DNA of 64,000 bases from Panorpa germanica (GCA_963678705.1 OY783203.1:18334535-18398534); one strand, 5' to 3'. Shown: positions 36,884 through 49,466, counted from the stretch's first letter. Translations and numbers: made by a program. Notes: a model not told the origin generated them from the sequence alone.

Positions 36884-37974
36884 CAGCGGTTCTCAAAGTG
36901 TGGGGCGCGACCCCCAAGGGGGGCGCATTGAAAGCTCAGGGGGGCCCCAAAGCTTGGTTGAAAATTAATTATATTTACTTACAAAATAATAAAACAAACT
37001 TTTTATTTTTAAAATTACAACAAGTGTATAATTTTTAGTCAACGTCGTAAGAGTGCCGAACATTTTATTTTTTTTAGTTTATCAGAAAATACAGAAAAAA
37101 GATGCAAACCTTCTGCAATGGACTGATAAGGTGAAAAGCTTTGTAATGAAGCTAAGTTTGTACGAGGGCGGTCTGAAAAGTGACAATTTGGAGCTATTTC
37201 CTAATCTTAAAATTATGATTGAAGAAATGGATCTCAAAACTATTCGAACCAATGCAAAGAAATGCTTTCTGAAACCCTTAGAAATCCTCAAACCTCGTTT
37301 TGAAAAATATTTTAATGAGAACTTGGATGGTTTGGCATGGATTCAAAATCCGTTCAAACCATCAGTCGATGAGTGCTCCCTCAACATGAAGGAAAAAGAA
37401 AATCTCATTGACCCCCAAGGTGACGCTGGGCTTGAAATGAAGTTTAAAGAATCTTCTCTTACATCCTTCTGGATTGGTGTACAAAAGGAACACCCAATTT
37501 CGAGTGAAAGGGCATTGCAATACTCAGTCCATTCGCCACCACTTATTCTTGTGAAACTGGGTTTTCTGCTTCAGCTTCCAGGCAGAGTAAATATCGCTCA
37601 AGACTGAATGTGACCAAGGATCTCAGAGTAGCGTTATCAGAACTGACACCGCGTTTCAAGAAACTATGCGCAGAAAAATAACAAGCACATCCTTCACACT
37701 GAACCTCTTTTTATTATTATTGCTTTGAGTTACAAATAACAATTATGTACTATAGTAGCTAAAATAATTAAATAAACAGTAATTGTTTGTATAGAATTTG
37801 TTGTTTGATTGCGATTAAACCTATTGCTAATGTGCAAAGCTTAACTAAATAAAAATTGACTGTAAAATGTCAAATGCGACTCACTTATAATATATAGTAC
37901 GCTTACATGTAGGGGGCTCGGCTTACAGCTGGATTATGCAGGGGGGCTCGAAGTAAAAAGTTTGAGAACCGCTG
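36884..37974 (+). mobile_element. Non-autonomous hAT element with 8-bp target duplication
   Basis: Ends are CAGCGGTTCTCAAA at the left and its complement TTTGAGAACCGCTG at the right, the standard hAT terminal motif. Flanks are the direct repeat ATATAATG at 36876-36883 and 37975-37982. The 1091-bp element retains only the C-terminal part of a transposase. Confidence 0.93.
37053..37680 (+). pseudogene. hAT transposase C-terminal fragment (ZBED5/SCAND3-like), frameshifted
   Basis: The frame from 37053 to 37607 contains VKSFVMKLSLYEGGLKSDN, FPNLKIMIEEMD and FWIGVQKEHPISSERAL, as in the SCAND3/ZBED5-type hAT proteins. Near 37545 the reading moves to another frame, TYSCETGFSASASRQSKY and then LRVALSELTPRFKKLCAEK before a stop at 37678-37680, which is the normal end of the family. 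The N-terminal BED finger and first catalytic part are missing. Confidence 0.85.
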
Positions 37975-37987
37975 ATATAATGTATAA

Positions 37988-38198
37988 TGCCGGCAATTCA
38001 CTGTCGGCGAGACATTTGTCAAAACATTTGTCGATGTACCGACAATGAACATGGCTGTTGGTCTCACGTCTCGTTTCCTTTGACTTGTGACAAAATACCA
38101 CTCATGAACCGAGGCAAGCCAACGCGAGGCGGGAGCACTCCAGACAGGTCAAAACTCGACGGGATCTCGCCTGTCTCGGCGAGAGTGAACTGCCGGCA
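37988..38198. mobile_element. Harbinger-like MITE (family O), G/C-rich
   Basis: A 211-bp unit with about 26-bp inverted repeats, TGCCGGCAATTCACT at the left and AGTGAACTGCCGGCA at the right. The flanks are TAA on both sides (37985-37987, 38199-38201), the target preference of PIF/Harbinger elements. It lies 5 bp from the target duplication of the hAT at 36884. Confidence 0.75.
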
Positions 38199-38297
38199 TA
38201 AGATAGAAGAAGACATTGAGACGTGTGATGCAGCAAAGCGAATTTAGGATAGATAATGAAAAGAAGATAGAGGAATTGTTGAGAGGAGACAGGAACC

Positions 38298-38513
38298 CAC
38301 AGTAAACAATTTGGTGAAGTGTCCTGTTTTGTGACGTTTTAATCACTATTGCACTTCAATTATAGTTCGTAACTTTATCTTTATTTGTATTCCGACAGGT
38401 GGAGTGGTTTCGCCATTTGTAGCCGATAAAATATACATTTCATATAAACAACTGTGAAAAACTAAACCATGACAAAAAAATCAAAGCAAAGTGACTCCAA
38501 AATGTTTACTGGG
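38298..38513. mobile_element. MITE family C, short form, inverted
   Basis: 216 bp starting CACAGTAAACAATTTGG and ending CCAAAATGTTTACTGGG; inverted relative to the copy at 34576. It interrupts a purine-rich repeat. Confidence 0.78.
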
Positions 38514-38779
38514 AGGAAGAAGTGAATGGCGGAGGTACAGAGAGGAAGGAAAGAGAAAGATGATCAAAGACGAAAGAAGTAGGAGTAGTAGAAGAGATAG
38601 AGACACGAGAACAAGAATACATTTTTTGGAGAATTAAAATATTTTTTAGTGAAGTTTTTTAGTTAAATTGTAGAATAATATTATTGAATACAATACTGCT
38701 ATAAATTCCTATATATTAGTAACAGCTTTATGTATATGTTATATATTATTTATATTATATTATTTATATATTATATTAA

Positions 38780-39030
38780 TTGTTTGCCTTTCGGCTTTAC
38801 AATCTACATTCTTAATACATTTCATAGAACTTCAACTTGAAATTAAACTAAACAATTCTAGACCTTTCTATTTCCAAAAGTACTTTGTGATTCTTCTTCT
38901 CTTAACCCTCTCCCTAGTCCTCCTTTATTTTCATCGTTTCCTCACCTCTTGTCTTCTTTGTCTCCTCTCGACAAACCCTCTATTATATTTTCACCATACT
39001 TCTTCCCTTCTGTCTTCAAAGTAACATCAA
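38780..39030 (-). mobile_element. LINE 3' tail, diverged
   Basis: Purine-rich on the minus strand and ending AAGAATGTAGATTGTAAAGC-like sequence. Similar to the tails at 6880 and 19612; related purine-rich sequence also at 38220-38297, 38514-38630 and 41754-42050. Confidence 0.45.
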
Positions 39031-39580
39031 AACCTGTAGTTGGATTCCTTAAACGATTGATTTTATCCCGTCAATCACAAAAGATCTAAGTAAATCTTAA
39101 ATTTATTTATATCTTAATTCCTACTAAAAGTTGAGTCATCACGAGCTCTGTGCCCTGGACTGGTTGCTCCGCCTGTTTGTAATGATGACATGTCGCAGTT
39201 ACAGTAAAAATGCAAGATATCATGATGATAATTCTAGACTAGAGTAACATAACCTTAAAAAGTCTAGTCTAGATACTGTGCTACTCAGTAGTAACAGATA
39301 CAGATCGATTGGGAATTGACCTTAATTAAAACCAATTAAAATAATTACGTATCTTATAATCAAAAAGAATAAGATAGATAGCAATTTTTAAAGCTAGGCA
39401 TCGACACTTTGGAAGTGCTTACTGCTTATATGCGTCTATTGGTTTTATAACTTCCACTGGTGCTTTAAGGTGGTCTAGTGGTTGCTAGGTCGCTATGTAT
39501 TTGTAATATAAACTTGCTTGTATGCAGTATGAAAAAGTATGATATTTAAAATAATAATAACGATAATATACAAATAATAG

Positions 39581-40117
39581 AGATTACCCCCGTCGTAAGC
39601 GACGACTGTCTTTTATGTGTGAATTGAATTTCATTTCAAATTTTAAATCCATTTTTAAATGGAAATATTTAACTTGTTCCATATTTATTTTACATATAAC
39701 AACAAATGATTTTTCATATGAACTGATCAAAGTTAGCCCATATATAAAATTTCAACTTTCTAGTCCAATTTTTACTCTCGACTAAAACCCTTTTAAATTT
39801 TTCAATTTTTAATTTTCAAAAAATGTTAGCATTGAACACCGTAATACGCATGCCAAATTTCAACTTTATATCTTTTACAAATTAAAAGTTGTAGACCAAA
39901 AAGTAAAAATTTTTTTTTTAGTTTTTCCAAAATTACGTATTTCCAGGAAATTCAGGGAAAAATCCGAGTACGCCAAAAGTCTTACAATTTTTTTCTCTAC
40001 GAATAAGGTAATTTTCAAGAAAATGCGTGGAACCGTTTTCGAGCTACCATACAAAATTCGAACCAAACATTTAAGAAAATAAACATATAAACATACAGTT
40101 GGAACATTATAATATAG
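39581..40117 (-). mobile_element. Helitron-like family B copy, inverted
   Basis: Minus-strand reading starts at TATAATGTTCCAACTG (near 40117) and ends in the hairpin GTCGCTTACGAC, GGGGGTAAT near 39583. It is a nearly complete copy with 3' tetranucleotide CTCT rather than CTAG. Confidence 0.7.
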
Positions 40118-40317
40118 GAGGATTAACTATTGGTAAAAAAAACGCAACGACAAAAATGTCTGCCACCGTTTATTATTCTCGTTATCAATTTACTTTGTCG
40201 AATTTATTTGATTCATTTACTGACAAGTCTATTTTCGATACTTGCCTACGACTAACGACCTCGAACTTATGTTAACAGTTTTTATGGAATCGCGGTTTAA
40301 TGTATGTGTATAATATC

Positions 40318-40412
40318 ACTTGCGTTAGTGCCGGAATCGAACCCGAAGGCACAGCAGTCATTCGTCAAGCACAAATGCTCTTGGCCACTGGCCACTGCGT
40401 CATATTGTGTCA
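40318..40412 (-). mobile_element. SINE head fragment
   Basis: Minus-strand head CGCAGTGGCCAGTGGCCAAG...GGGTTCGATTCC with the SINE spacing. The body is missing. Confidence 0.6.
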
Positions 40413-40676
40413 TTACCAAGAAATTTTAATAACGGTGACTTATTTTGAGGGAAAAAAAACAACACGAAATGTCATTGGTAGTGACCGCTGATATAAATTT
40501 ATTTTTATATTTAACTTATCTGAATGTTGATACTTTTTAATCTATTAACAAATTAACAAAATATTACAAAACATTCGCAAAATAATAAAAAAAATTATAT
40601 ACATGTACAGCCGTAGCTAGAAGTTTCGAGTCTTGGGATGAAGGAGGGAATAAAATAGATAAATGAAGTTACGAGT

Positions 40677-41353
40677 AAGGCCTGTCTCAGTATGGAACCG
40701 TATTTAAGCGACGGCGAATTCGGACGTAAATCGGCAGGTTGGATGAGCTACAAAGCAAACCGCCTATGTGTGTCACAGATGTCTGTAGTCGTGTATTAGG
40801 GGGTGTATTGGAGTTCTTTAGCACTTATATAATTTATCATGAGAGCAAACTTTAACTTTAATTTTTATCGATACACTACTGGTATTAAAGGGACTTTAGC
40901 ATTTATTATATATCTGAGTTCTGGTTGGCTCTCTTTCTCGAATTCAAAGAATTAATTTTTCGGTGTCCATGATTCACTGAAATACAAACATAAACTGAAG
41001 CATGCTGAACACTGGTCACAAGCGATGTCGCCGATAGAACCGAAAAGATCCGTATTGCAGCGTAATAACAAGCGATCTTAGGTATCCCCTCCAGTCTGAG
41101 GCGGCTGTTTGCATTTACAAAGGTTCGGATAGGATATCGTTGTAGTAGTGCTAACGCTTGGATAAAATTCGCCTTTATACGGTTCTAATGTGCGAGGTAG
41201 TGCCGCCCGTATTCGGACGGCTTTGTAGCGTGCAGTCTGAGAGGTCCAGAGAGTTCTCATTACATTTACAGGGTTCGGATAGGTAAAGCGTAGTAGCCCG
41301 TATACGTCCGGCAGAAATTCGCTTAAATACGGTGCCATACTGAGACAGGCCTA
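40677..41353. mobile_element. MITE family H, copy 1
   Basis: Inverted ends AAGGCCTGTCTCAGTATGG and CCATACTGAGACAGGCCT, each followed inward by TTAAGCGA-type and GAATTCGGACGTAAATCGG-type sequence. About 680 bp. Confidence 0.82.
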
Positions 41354-42058
41354 AGCGAAAGGAACTAATGGGCAAGAGCGATAAAGCTTGACATGTAGTT
41401 CTAACCCTACAAACAATTTGGATCCGAAGCGTGTAAGATTCGAATACGATATTCTAGAACTCGACTTAGTATAGGAATCGACAAGAGTATCCGTGTCGAA
41501 GGCATTTTGGATCAAAAACGGAGGCGAAAGTTTCAAAAGCAAAAATGCATTACCCCACCCTATAAATTTAAGCTTTAAAATACGAAATTTCTTTTTCTGA
41601 ATGTACCCAAATATATTTTCTACCTGTGGCTTAGAACGTGCTTCTTGAAAAATCTTACTCAAATTGTAATTAGGCTATTCGAATTTTTACGATACGAAAA
41701 AATGGTTGTAGGGAAGAAGTTAAAAAAATGTAAATGTATCAATAATTGTGAAGCGGAAGAATGTAATGCCTAACGGCTTAGATGTTAAGGTGATAAAATA
41801 CAGAATACACAAGACACACAAAAAGAATATAAATTAGAATGGATAATGAAGAGAAGGTAGACAGAGAAGGTAGAATGGAAGAGAAGATTTGCATATGAGA
41901 GGAAGCTGCTATTTTGGAATTGATAAAGAAAAGAATATAGAGGATTTGTCGAGATGAGACAAAGAAAGCATGACGTAGAGACAAGAAGGAACGAGAAAGA
42001 GGAAGTGAGAGAAATAATGAAGAGTAAGGAGCAAGAAGATATAGGGACAAAAGTATAA

Positions 42059-42565
42059 AGCCTCATTCCCACTTACTGCTTTGATATTTAATTTACTGTT
42101 TTTATCTAATATTTTAATCTAGATTTCAGGTTTTCATAATAGGTATTCTTAGTCACATTCGTGTTTTAATTTGAGTTTAGTTAATTTAGTTGGTGCGCAT
42201 GCGTTTTTAGTAATATAAATTTTGACAGTTCGACAAATTTGTATGTGAAATAATTAAAATTGCAATTTTTAATTACAATTAATAATAGAAATTGTTTTCA
42301 CTTCTATATTTTTGACAAACTGACATTAAACTTCTTTTAAATTGTCACATTTTAGAGGTTATAATACAATACAGTTTTTCTTAATTTGATATTTTTAATT
42401 TAAAACATTGGACCTTATAAGGTTTTAAAGAAACTAAGAACTTAAAAATTAAATTAAATATGGTACTATGAATGACTACGCTTATTACCTTAACCTTTAA
42501 ATTTTTAATTACCTAAACAATTTAAATTAAATACAAAATTTAATTAAAGTTAGTGGGAATGGTAC
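42059..42565. mobile_element. piggyBac-like MITE (family E), second long copy
   Basis: Same interior as the copy at 44233 (TTTGATATTTAATTTACTG, GGTGCGCATGCG, AATTTTGACAGTTCGAC). Ends are CTCATTCCCACTTACT and AGTTAGTGGGAATG. The right flank is TTAA (42566-42569); the left flank is ATAA, one mismatch. Confidence 0.85.
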
Positions 42566-42689
42566 TTAAGAATCAGAAAGTGCTGCTTGAATTATTAAAC
42601 TGTTAGAATAGTTTTAAGTTAAATTTAGTAATGAGATGTAATTACGTGATTTAATAATGACAGAAAGTTACATATGTGACAGTATGTTT

Positions 42690-42775
42690 CGGCACCATAA
42701 AAACTACTAACATAGTAGGAGGTCAACGGTCTACTATCAGAAATATGCTGACATTAAAGAAAATAAATAACTTGG
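42690..42775 (+). mobile_element. SINE tail fragment
   Basis: Shares GGCACCATAAAAACTACTAA, CATAGTAGGAGGTC and CAGAAATATGCTGACATTAA, followed by an A-rich tail. Confidence 0.55.
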
Positions 42776-43458
42776 GATTATCTTGTGAATACTGGGTTAC
42801 CCAATATAAATATTTGACCTAAATCTAATTAATAATTATTTATTATTAATTTGTTTAAACAATATCATAAGTCAGTCATATTACTAGTGATTTGAAAACA
42901 AAATTGACATAAATATAACCTTTTAGTTGTCGATCCACTGACCTAGTAAAATTCAAATATAAAAATACTTCAGTGTTATTTTGAACTGTTTTCTTTACTT
43001 TTTTTTTAACTATTTGACCTAAATGATTATTGATTACTCTTTGAATATATGTGACATTTCGGTCTTGTTGTTATAGGAAAAATTGTTATAGCAAATATCC
43101 GTAATATTCCACTCTTATTAACTTAAAATTGACCCTGAACAATATACTAAACATTACTAAGGAAGACTCCAATATGGAAGCTAGCCAAATCGCTGAAGAA
43201 TTGTTTTATTTATTCAAACAAATAATTATAAGTTTTACATATGTTGAATGTAAAATTGACATAAATTATTTAAAAAAAAAAATATTTAAAATTGCGAAGA
43301 GTATAAGCTTTTCCATGGAACACGTTTTCCGGGAGGCTCGCCGTTTTTGCTTCGATATTAAAATTTTCAGGGTAGGCTAACCGCTTAAGTAGGATTTCTG
43401 TATCCGTCCCGGATCCGGATCCGGAATCCGACGTATCCAGGTCCGGTTACAAAATAAA
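42776..43458. other. No gene seen
   Basis: A+T-rich, with a small GGATCCGGATCCGG direct repeat near 43410. Confidence 0.5.
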
Positions 43459-44830
43459 ATTATGGCAGAGTTCGATCACAAAGACAAAATTTTAGCCTGC
43501 AAAACACGTAGGAGTTCTTTAGCGAATATGATTAGTGTTGTTGTGAATCATTAGAAATTTATTGAACGTGCTTTGTTAGAGGTATACTGTTCACAAATGC
43601 TGAAGTTATTAGATTTTGCAGTGCTGAAGTGATTTTGAACATAATGAATGAACTTGTACTTACTTGTACCAAATTGGCAGTTAAAGTCCTAAGTCGTAAT
43701 GGCACAATACTATATTCAGCCGGCATCGCACTGAATTATATGAAGAAAATGATGGTGGATTCAACAATTCAAATAGCGAGTGAATTACTGCAAAACAATT
43801 AGCAACGGCTGATAGAATGCATTCAAACTTAAAGAATTTATTTAAGTCGTTCAAAGAGCTCAATTTTGTTCAAAACAACCCTTAAGTTTAGTACAACAGC
43901 TAATGAGCAGACTTTTCTCAGACTTGGCAGTAACTTCTACGGACAACTTGAAGAAATCATTATTGGTCGATGATGATGAAAAGGAATTAACAATGAAGGA
44001 AGAATTAAATTAAATTTTAGAAAAGGCAGAAAAACCTGTTGCGATAGAGGCTGACGATTTTGGAAAGTTAAAGCAGGAGTTTGCTCTTTTTAGAAACACA
44101 CTTCAATTTAGAGAAGCTTTATAACGCGTTATTCACAGCAAAACCAGCTTCGACGGATAACGAACGAACATTCTCGGTGTCTGCAAATGTTTGCAACAAA
44201 CTTAGATTGGCATTGGGGGACAAGACACTTAAAGCCTAATTCCCACTCACTATTTTGATATTTAATTTACTGTTTTTATTTAATATTGTTATCTAGATTT
44301 CAGGTTTTCGTTTAAACATTCCTTGTCACATTCATATTTTAATTTAAGTTTAGTTAATTTAGTTGGTGCGTATGCATCGTTAGTAATATAAATTTTGACA
44401 GTTCGACAAAATTGTATGTGAAATAATTAAAATTGATATGTTTAATAACAATTAGTAATAGAAATTGTTTTCACTTTTATATTTTTCAAAAACTGACATT
44501 AAAACTTCTTTTAAAAGTAAATCCTACTGCATTTTGACAGATTGTCACGTTTTGGAGGTTATAATATAATACAGTTTTGGCTAATTTAATATTTTTAATT
44601 TAAAACATTAGACCTTGTAAGGTTCTAAAGAAACTAAGAAAACTTCAAAAATAAATTAAATTAAAAATGGTACTCTGAATGACTACGCGTATTGCCATAT
44701 GCTAAACAATTTAAATGAAATACTAAATACAAAATAAAATTAAAGCAGTGAGTGGGAATGATACTTAATGCTTTAGTGTTTCTTAAATATCACTATATAG
44801 AAGCTAGTAAAACAAATCGGTTGTAAAATT
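43459..44830 (+). pseudogene. hAT transposase relic interrupted by a MITE
   Basis: Decayed coding sequence across several frames. Late parts are LSLVQQLMSRLFSDLAVTST, MKEELN, EADDFGKLKQEFALF, then LYNALFTAKPASTDNERTFS and KLRLALGDKTLN. The MITE at 44233-44764 splits the last block; directly after it the frame continues as ALVFLKYHY (44769 on). Together these form the hAT C-terminal domain. Internal stops and frameshifts mark it as dead. Confidence 0.8.
44233..44764. mobile_element. piggyBac-like MITE (family E) inserted at TTAA
   Basis: The 532-bp element is flanked by TTAA at 44229-44232 and 44765-44768. The ends are inverted: ..AATTCCCACTCACT at the left and AGTGAGTGGGAAT.. at the right. 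Removing it together with one TTAA rejoins a hAT reading frame exactly, which proves the target duplication. It has no coding capacity. Confidence 0.9.
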
Positions 44831-45549
44831 ATTATGTAATACCTTAAATAATAAATAAATTGAACCTTAGGATTTTCAGAAACCTTACGCTTAAGATCTC
44901 AAATGAAGTCAATAAAGAAAGCAAATAGCTTTAATAAAAGAACTACATGATTAATAATACATGAGTTTAATACAATAATTAACAACACATTATTCAATTA
45001 CAAATAATTTCTAAATTAAGTTTAATTATTAATAATTAATAATAACAAGTCTGTCGGTGGTCCATACACCACGCACTCGTATCTCTTCCAATGCCTGGGC
45101 TAGTGTATTGTAAACGAGCGACATGGGAACGGCGTGGCGAACATCTTGAATCTAATCTTTTCAATACGTAATCAAGTCGGTTTCATTTTAAAGGTTAATA
45201 ACCCGCAAGCTTCCGCGATCATTGGGTCATCTAATAAAAGGACTTCTTCAATGGTTTTTTCACACACACAAATCTACAAAGGGTATTCACACCGATATAA
45301 AGAAGTGATAGAATAGATTCTGGTTGTTGCTCTCCTCTTTCAAGTTATCTACGGACGCCAATGGCACATCTCATATTTTTCCCCGAATCCGATGACAACA
45401 GCTGTTTTATATCCGTAAATGTCAACTACACGTTACAACAGCTTATACGGTATTAGTACTAAAATAAGCGGCTGTTCAAACATTTATTTGTTTCAATATG
45501 TTTACATCTCTAGCACCCCGCAAAATATAAAACATTAAAGTTACCTTAT

Positions 45550-46071
45550 GTATCGAACACACTGGTGCGACTTAAACATGCGACATCCACCATTAATATA
45601 TTTTCATTCATAAGTTGACATTATTTAGACATGGGTGTACTTAATGTGTTGTACTTTTAATGTACATAAACATAAACGCGACATAAACATGCGACACTAA
45701 TAAAACCTTTACTTATGTTATTTTTAAAAATTCTAGGTAGCATTTTTATGAAACAAAAATGTTTAAATCCTTCGACAGAACTTCTAAAAGGATTATGATT
45801 TTGAATGTGATCTCAAGCAAAAGAGTCAGTCTCCAGTATAATCTCAGTAAATAAAGAAAAATAATTAAAAATGGTGTTTAAATGGACAAACGAAATAGAC
45901 CTGACGAATAGATCCTTGTCAAACTGAGAGACGTTGTTAAATAACTGATTTTTATTACTTTTGTTTTCTAAAGCATTAAGTTGCACGTTGCACTAGTGTG
46001 GACGTGCTGTACAACTTCTTCCAACAAATGTTGCATGTCGCATGTTTAAGTCGCACGTATGTGTACGATAC
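45550..46071. mobile_element. MITE family G, copy 2
   Basis: About 520 bp with ends GTATCGAACACACTGGTGCG and GTCGCACGTATGTGTACGAT. Inverted repeats include CTTAAACATGCGACAT. No coding capacity. Confidence 0.78.
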
Positions 46072-46157
46072 TTTACATTCTTTATTTAAACAAAACCTAG
46101 TAATATTTATTCTAAAAGCCTTTAATCTTTATTAAGATTTTCTTAAGCAATTTTATG

Positions 46158-46215
46158 AGTATACATATATATATATATATATATATATAAAATAAATCTA
46201 TATATATATAAGCGG

Positions 46216-46281
<66 letters not shown>

Positions 46282-46306
46282 CTTATATATATATAGATTT
46301 ATTTTT
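46158..46306. repeat. AT-dinucleotide array with inverted flanks
   Basis: AAATAAATC(TA)n-AGCGGAT at 46190-46217 and its complement ATCCGCT(TA)n-GATTTATTT at 46277-46305 flank about 60 bp of (AT)n. The whole segment is self-complementary. Confidence 0.92.
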
Positions 46307-47135
46307 CAAAATGCAGTAAAATAGGTCACAAATCGTCGTGTATAAGATAAAATCGTAATGTAACTTTTGAATGGCTATGTTGAAAGGTCTTGTCTGTCTT
46401 TTTCAGTTGGGTGTTTGAAGTTGTTTCGCATATACACTTTATATCATGCGAGGAAGATTCTAGTTTAATGTTTATCAATACACCATTGTATTGAAATAGT
46501 CTGTAGTTCATATGACTGTGGTTTATACGTTTACGTAGATCAAAGTGCCGGCTCACGTTTTACACTGAGCCGAATGTATCTTAACTTTTTAGAAATCCGT
46601 ACATAAGAGGAACAATCAAAAGCGTTTCGAAGGGGTTAGAAGCAAATTTTGGCTATAAACAATTGCTTAGTGAAAGCTATGATAAGGTTAATTTCAAATA
46701 GGCTGGAAGGATATTGTGACTAGCTATAATTGATATAGCATGGAAACTAAAAAAAAGACTGACCCCATTTGTTTACGATGGAGAGCGGATTGTTAAGAGG
46801 GGAAAACGATACAGATATATGTATAATATACATTTTCATTACTTTCAATATAGTGTATTGATAAACATTAAAGTAGAAGCTCTAATACACCCTACTGAAA
46901 CAGTCGCAAGTAGTCCTGTGCGACCACAGCCTCATTGATTCATAGAAAAGCCAATCACATAAGATTATATTTCGGATTGTAAAACGCACTATCAATACTT
47001 TCAGTGCATCGTTGTGGCTTCAATCCGAACCTGACCCATGACATCATGCAAGGGAACAGGGTGCCTCTTCTCGGAATGCTGATGCGATGACTTGGACCTG
47101 TGGATAGGCACTTACACGTGGCTGACGGTGGAACG
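46307..47135. other. No gene seen
   Basis: Unique-looking sequence; the minus frame at 46326-46556 has no recognisable domain. Confidence 0.5.
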
Positions 47136-47315
47136 GCTGGACACGGGGAGTACGTTTTTCTGCAGTATAACTATTATCGAATAAATAATGGCGCATACAT
47201 TTTATATGTGTGTTTGCTTTTTTGCAGTACAAACGTCGTGTGAATAGTACATATGCGCCACTATTTATTCGATAATACTTATACTGCAAAAAACGTGCAG
47301 TACAATGCCGTGTGA
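47136..47315. mobile_element. MITE family I, intact copy
   Basis: About 180 bp with strong inverted arms: TTTTTCTGCAGTATAACTAT and ATTTATTCGATAATACTTAT.. / ATTATCGAATAAATAATGGCGCATA against TATGCGCCAC. Also found at 11925. Confidence 0.7.
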
Positions 47316-48183
47316 ACCTAGTCTTAGCGGCTTTGGCGACACAAGACCACGGATCAAGGGATCTTTAACACATACAGATAGGTTAAGAGATCTGACATTA
47401 CACATATTCGATTGGAATTGATTGTTAACAAATGATTGTTATATAATTATAGACAATTAATTGAGAGAACCCCAACAATTCTTATACATCATATTAGAGT
47501 TCTACACACATTTGGGGTATTCGGTCGTTCTGTATATGTGTGTTTATTATGATATGTACATAATGGAACACCCTGTGTTATAGTAGCGAATACCGACAGA
47601 TTAAGTAACATATTATCGCTTTGCTAATCTTGTTACAATCTATTAAGATGATGCCGATGCTGTACTGCCTGACCGATGCTCCATACGGTAGTGATTCTAG
47701 TCACTGTCACTGAATGTTGCTGCGGATTAGATTGTTATACGAATGACAGATGATTAGACCACAGATCGAGCTGGACCATACTCGTACAATCTACCGGCCA
47801 AAGTAAGGTCAACGCTTATCTCGCCACCACCATTCATTTTAAATTAATGTCATAATACATCATAAATAAAAACATTATGAGTTATATACTTTAAATATGA
47901 TTTATATTTTTGTATATTTAAAGTATTACGATAAAAAGAAGCCTGTCCAGACCAGAGCAACATCAACACGCAACATGTTTTATATTTCACTCATCCTCAG
48001 TGCAAAAATTTACTCCAACTTAAAAAACCCGGTAATATTTTTTACATAACGTTACTTTTAACGTCTTAATCTTTTACTAGTATACTAATTTAATATGCCA
48101 CATTAAATAATTTACGTTACGTTACGTAAACTTACATTAAATTAACATAAAAAAATTACAGATATCTACACTATTCATTACTT
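47316..48183. other. No gene seen
   Basis: A+T-rich sequence, nothing recognised. Confidence 0.5.
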
Positions 48184-48420
48184 CACTTATTTGTTTATTT
48201 AACGTCAGCTTAATTCTGATGCTAAGTGTTATCACTAACGACCTTCTACTATGTCAGCTCTTTTATGGTGTCAATGCTAAAGTTATGATTATATATTAAC
48301 ATTATCAATTAAGCTTGATAGCAATATATTCAGAAAATAAAGCGTTGTCCAGGGATCGAATCCGAGCACACAGCAGTCTGGCGTAAACCTTTAGCACTAT
48401 CAGCTACGGTGACGTATTTT
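48184..48420 (-). mobile_element. SINE, nearly full-length, inverted
   Basis: Minus-strand head with B box GGATTCGATCCCTGGACAA at about 48350, body with CATAGTAGAAGGTCGTTAG and tail GACGTTAAATAAACAAATAA. Confidence 0.72.
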
Positions 48421-48645
48421 TAATATTATTATTGTAACTTTTCTTTCACTTATTAAGATTGAATTGTCTTTTGTTGTTAATGAATGAAATAAACGCATAA
48501 ATCACAATAATGTAAAAATGATAACAAGATAAGAAATAAGACGACTATCGCCGGTATTTTAATATACTGTCAGGAATTATAAGGATTTACTAATTACAAA
48601 TCATAAGCCGAACATAATATTGGTACAATAGTATTTATTAACATA

Positions 48646-49466
48646 CAGGGTGTCCCAGAAATCGAAGTGGGTCATAGGCCCAGTCATAATAGTTATCAGA
48701 AAACCGTGTACCGTGTAAGTTATGCATATTAATGTAACCATCTTTCTCGACTCTTCGAATGCCGACTTATCCGACCATAAAACTATCTGCCTCGCTCACA
48801 CTTGGTAAAACGACTATCTCCGCCTCTGTTACGTCAACATCACTATCTCTCTCGCTCACAGTTCGTAAAACGACTCTATCGGTCTCACTCAAAGTAGAAT
48901 CATAAAGTTACGGCCTTTAAAAAAGCTTTGGCTACACTATAATCATTTTTAAGTTAGTAAGAAAAATTGGGTAAAATCTGGGTTACTTTGCAAAAGAAGA
49001 AATTGTCCAAAATTTAAGAAATATTCTAGCAAGTGTCATACCATTTTGGAATCCTTATTAAATGCGCCAACTTTTAATGTTACTTGACAAACTCGCATAG
49101 TACTTTTTTTGTCAGTACAGTCACTCAAATTTGGGCGAAGAATTTATCTTGAATAATTGGTTGGAAAAAAAGTGTCAATGTTTTCCAAGCTGGAGCAGTT
49201 GGCTTTACATTTTAGGCCAGAGTTTATAGAAACATTATTCAGTATCACATAACAAAAAATTTTTTTTTAAGAAAGTTAAGATTTGTAATAACGGGAGTGA
49301 AAAACAACGGGAAGTGAGTCACAGGGTGCTGATTTTCTCGATGATTTTTAAATGCCAATAATTTTTAAAATATTCAACTTAGAATTTTTTTAATATTTTT
49401 CTGATAACTGTTGTGACTTGACCTATGACCCACTTCCGGCTTGGCGTCGTTTTCTGGGACACCCTG
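48646..49466. mobile_element. MITE family K with CAGGGTGTCCCAGAAA ends
   Basis: The 821-bp unit begins CAGGGTGTCCCAGAAA and ends TTTCTGGGACACCCTG, with TA on both sides. The inverted repeat extends inward through AAGTGGGTCATAGG. TA flanks point to the Tc1/mariner superfamily. It has no transposase. Confidence 0.82.

Noticed and set aside
40700..41345. Genes on the minus strand at 41078-41375
   Set aside because: Both frames are inside MITE H and exist because of its G/C-rich inverted ends.
46158..46306. CRISPR or ncRNA hairpin
   Set aside because: It is a dinucleotide array with inverted shoulders; there are no spacers and nothing suggests a structured RNA gene.
47044..47289. Minus-strand 81-codon gene
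   Set aside because: Much of it lies within the MITE I inverted arms; the remainder has no recognisable domain or splice sites.
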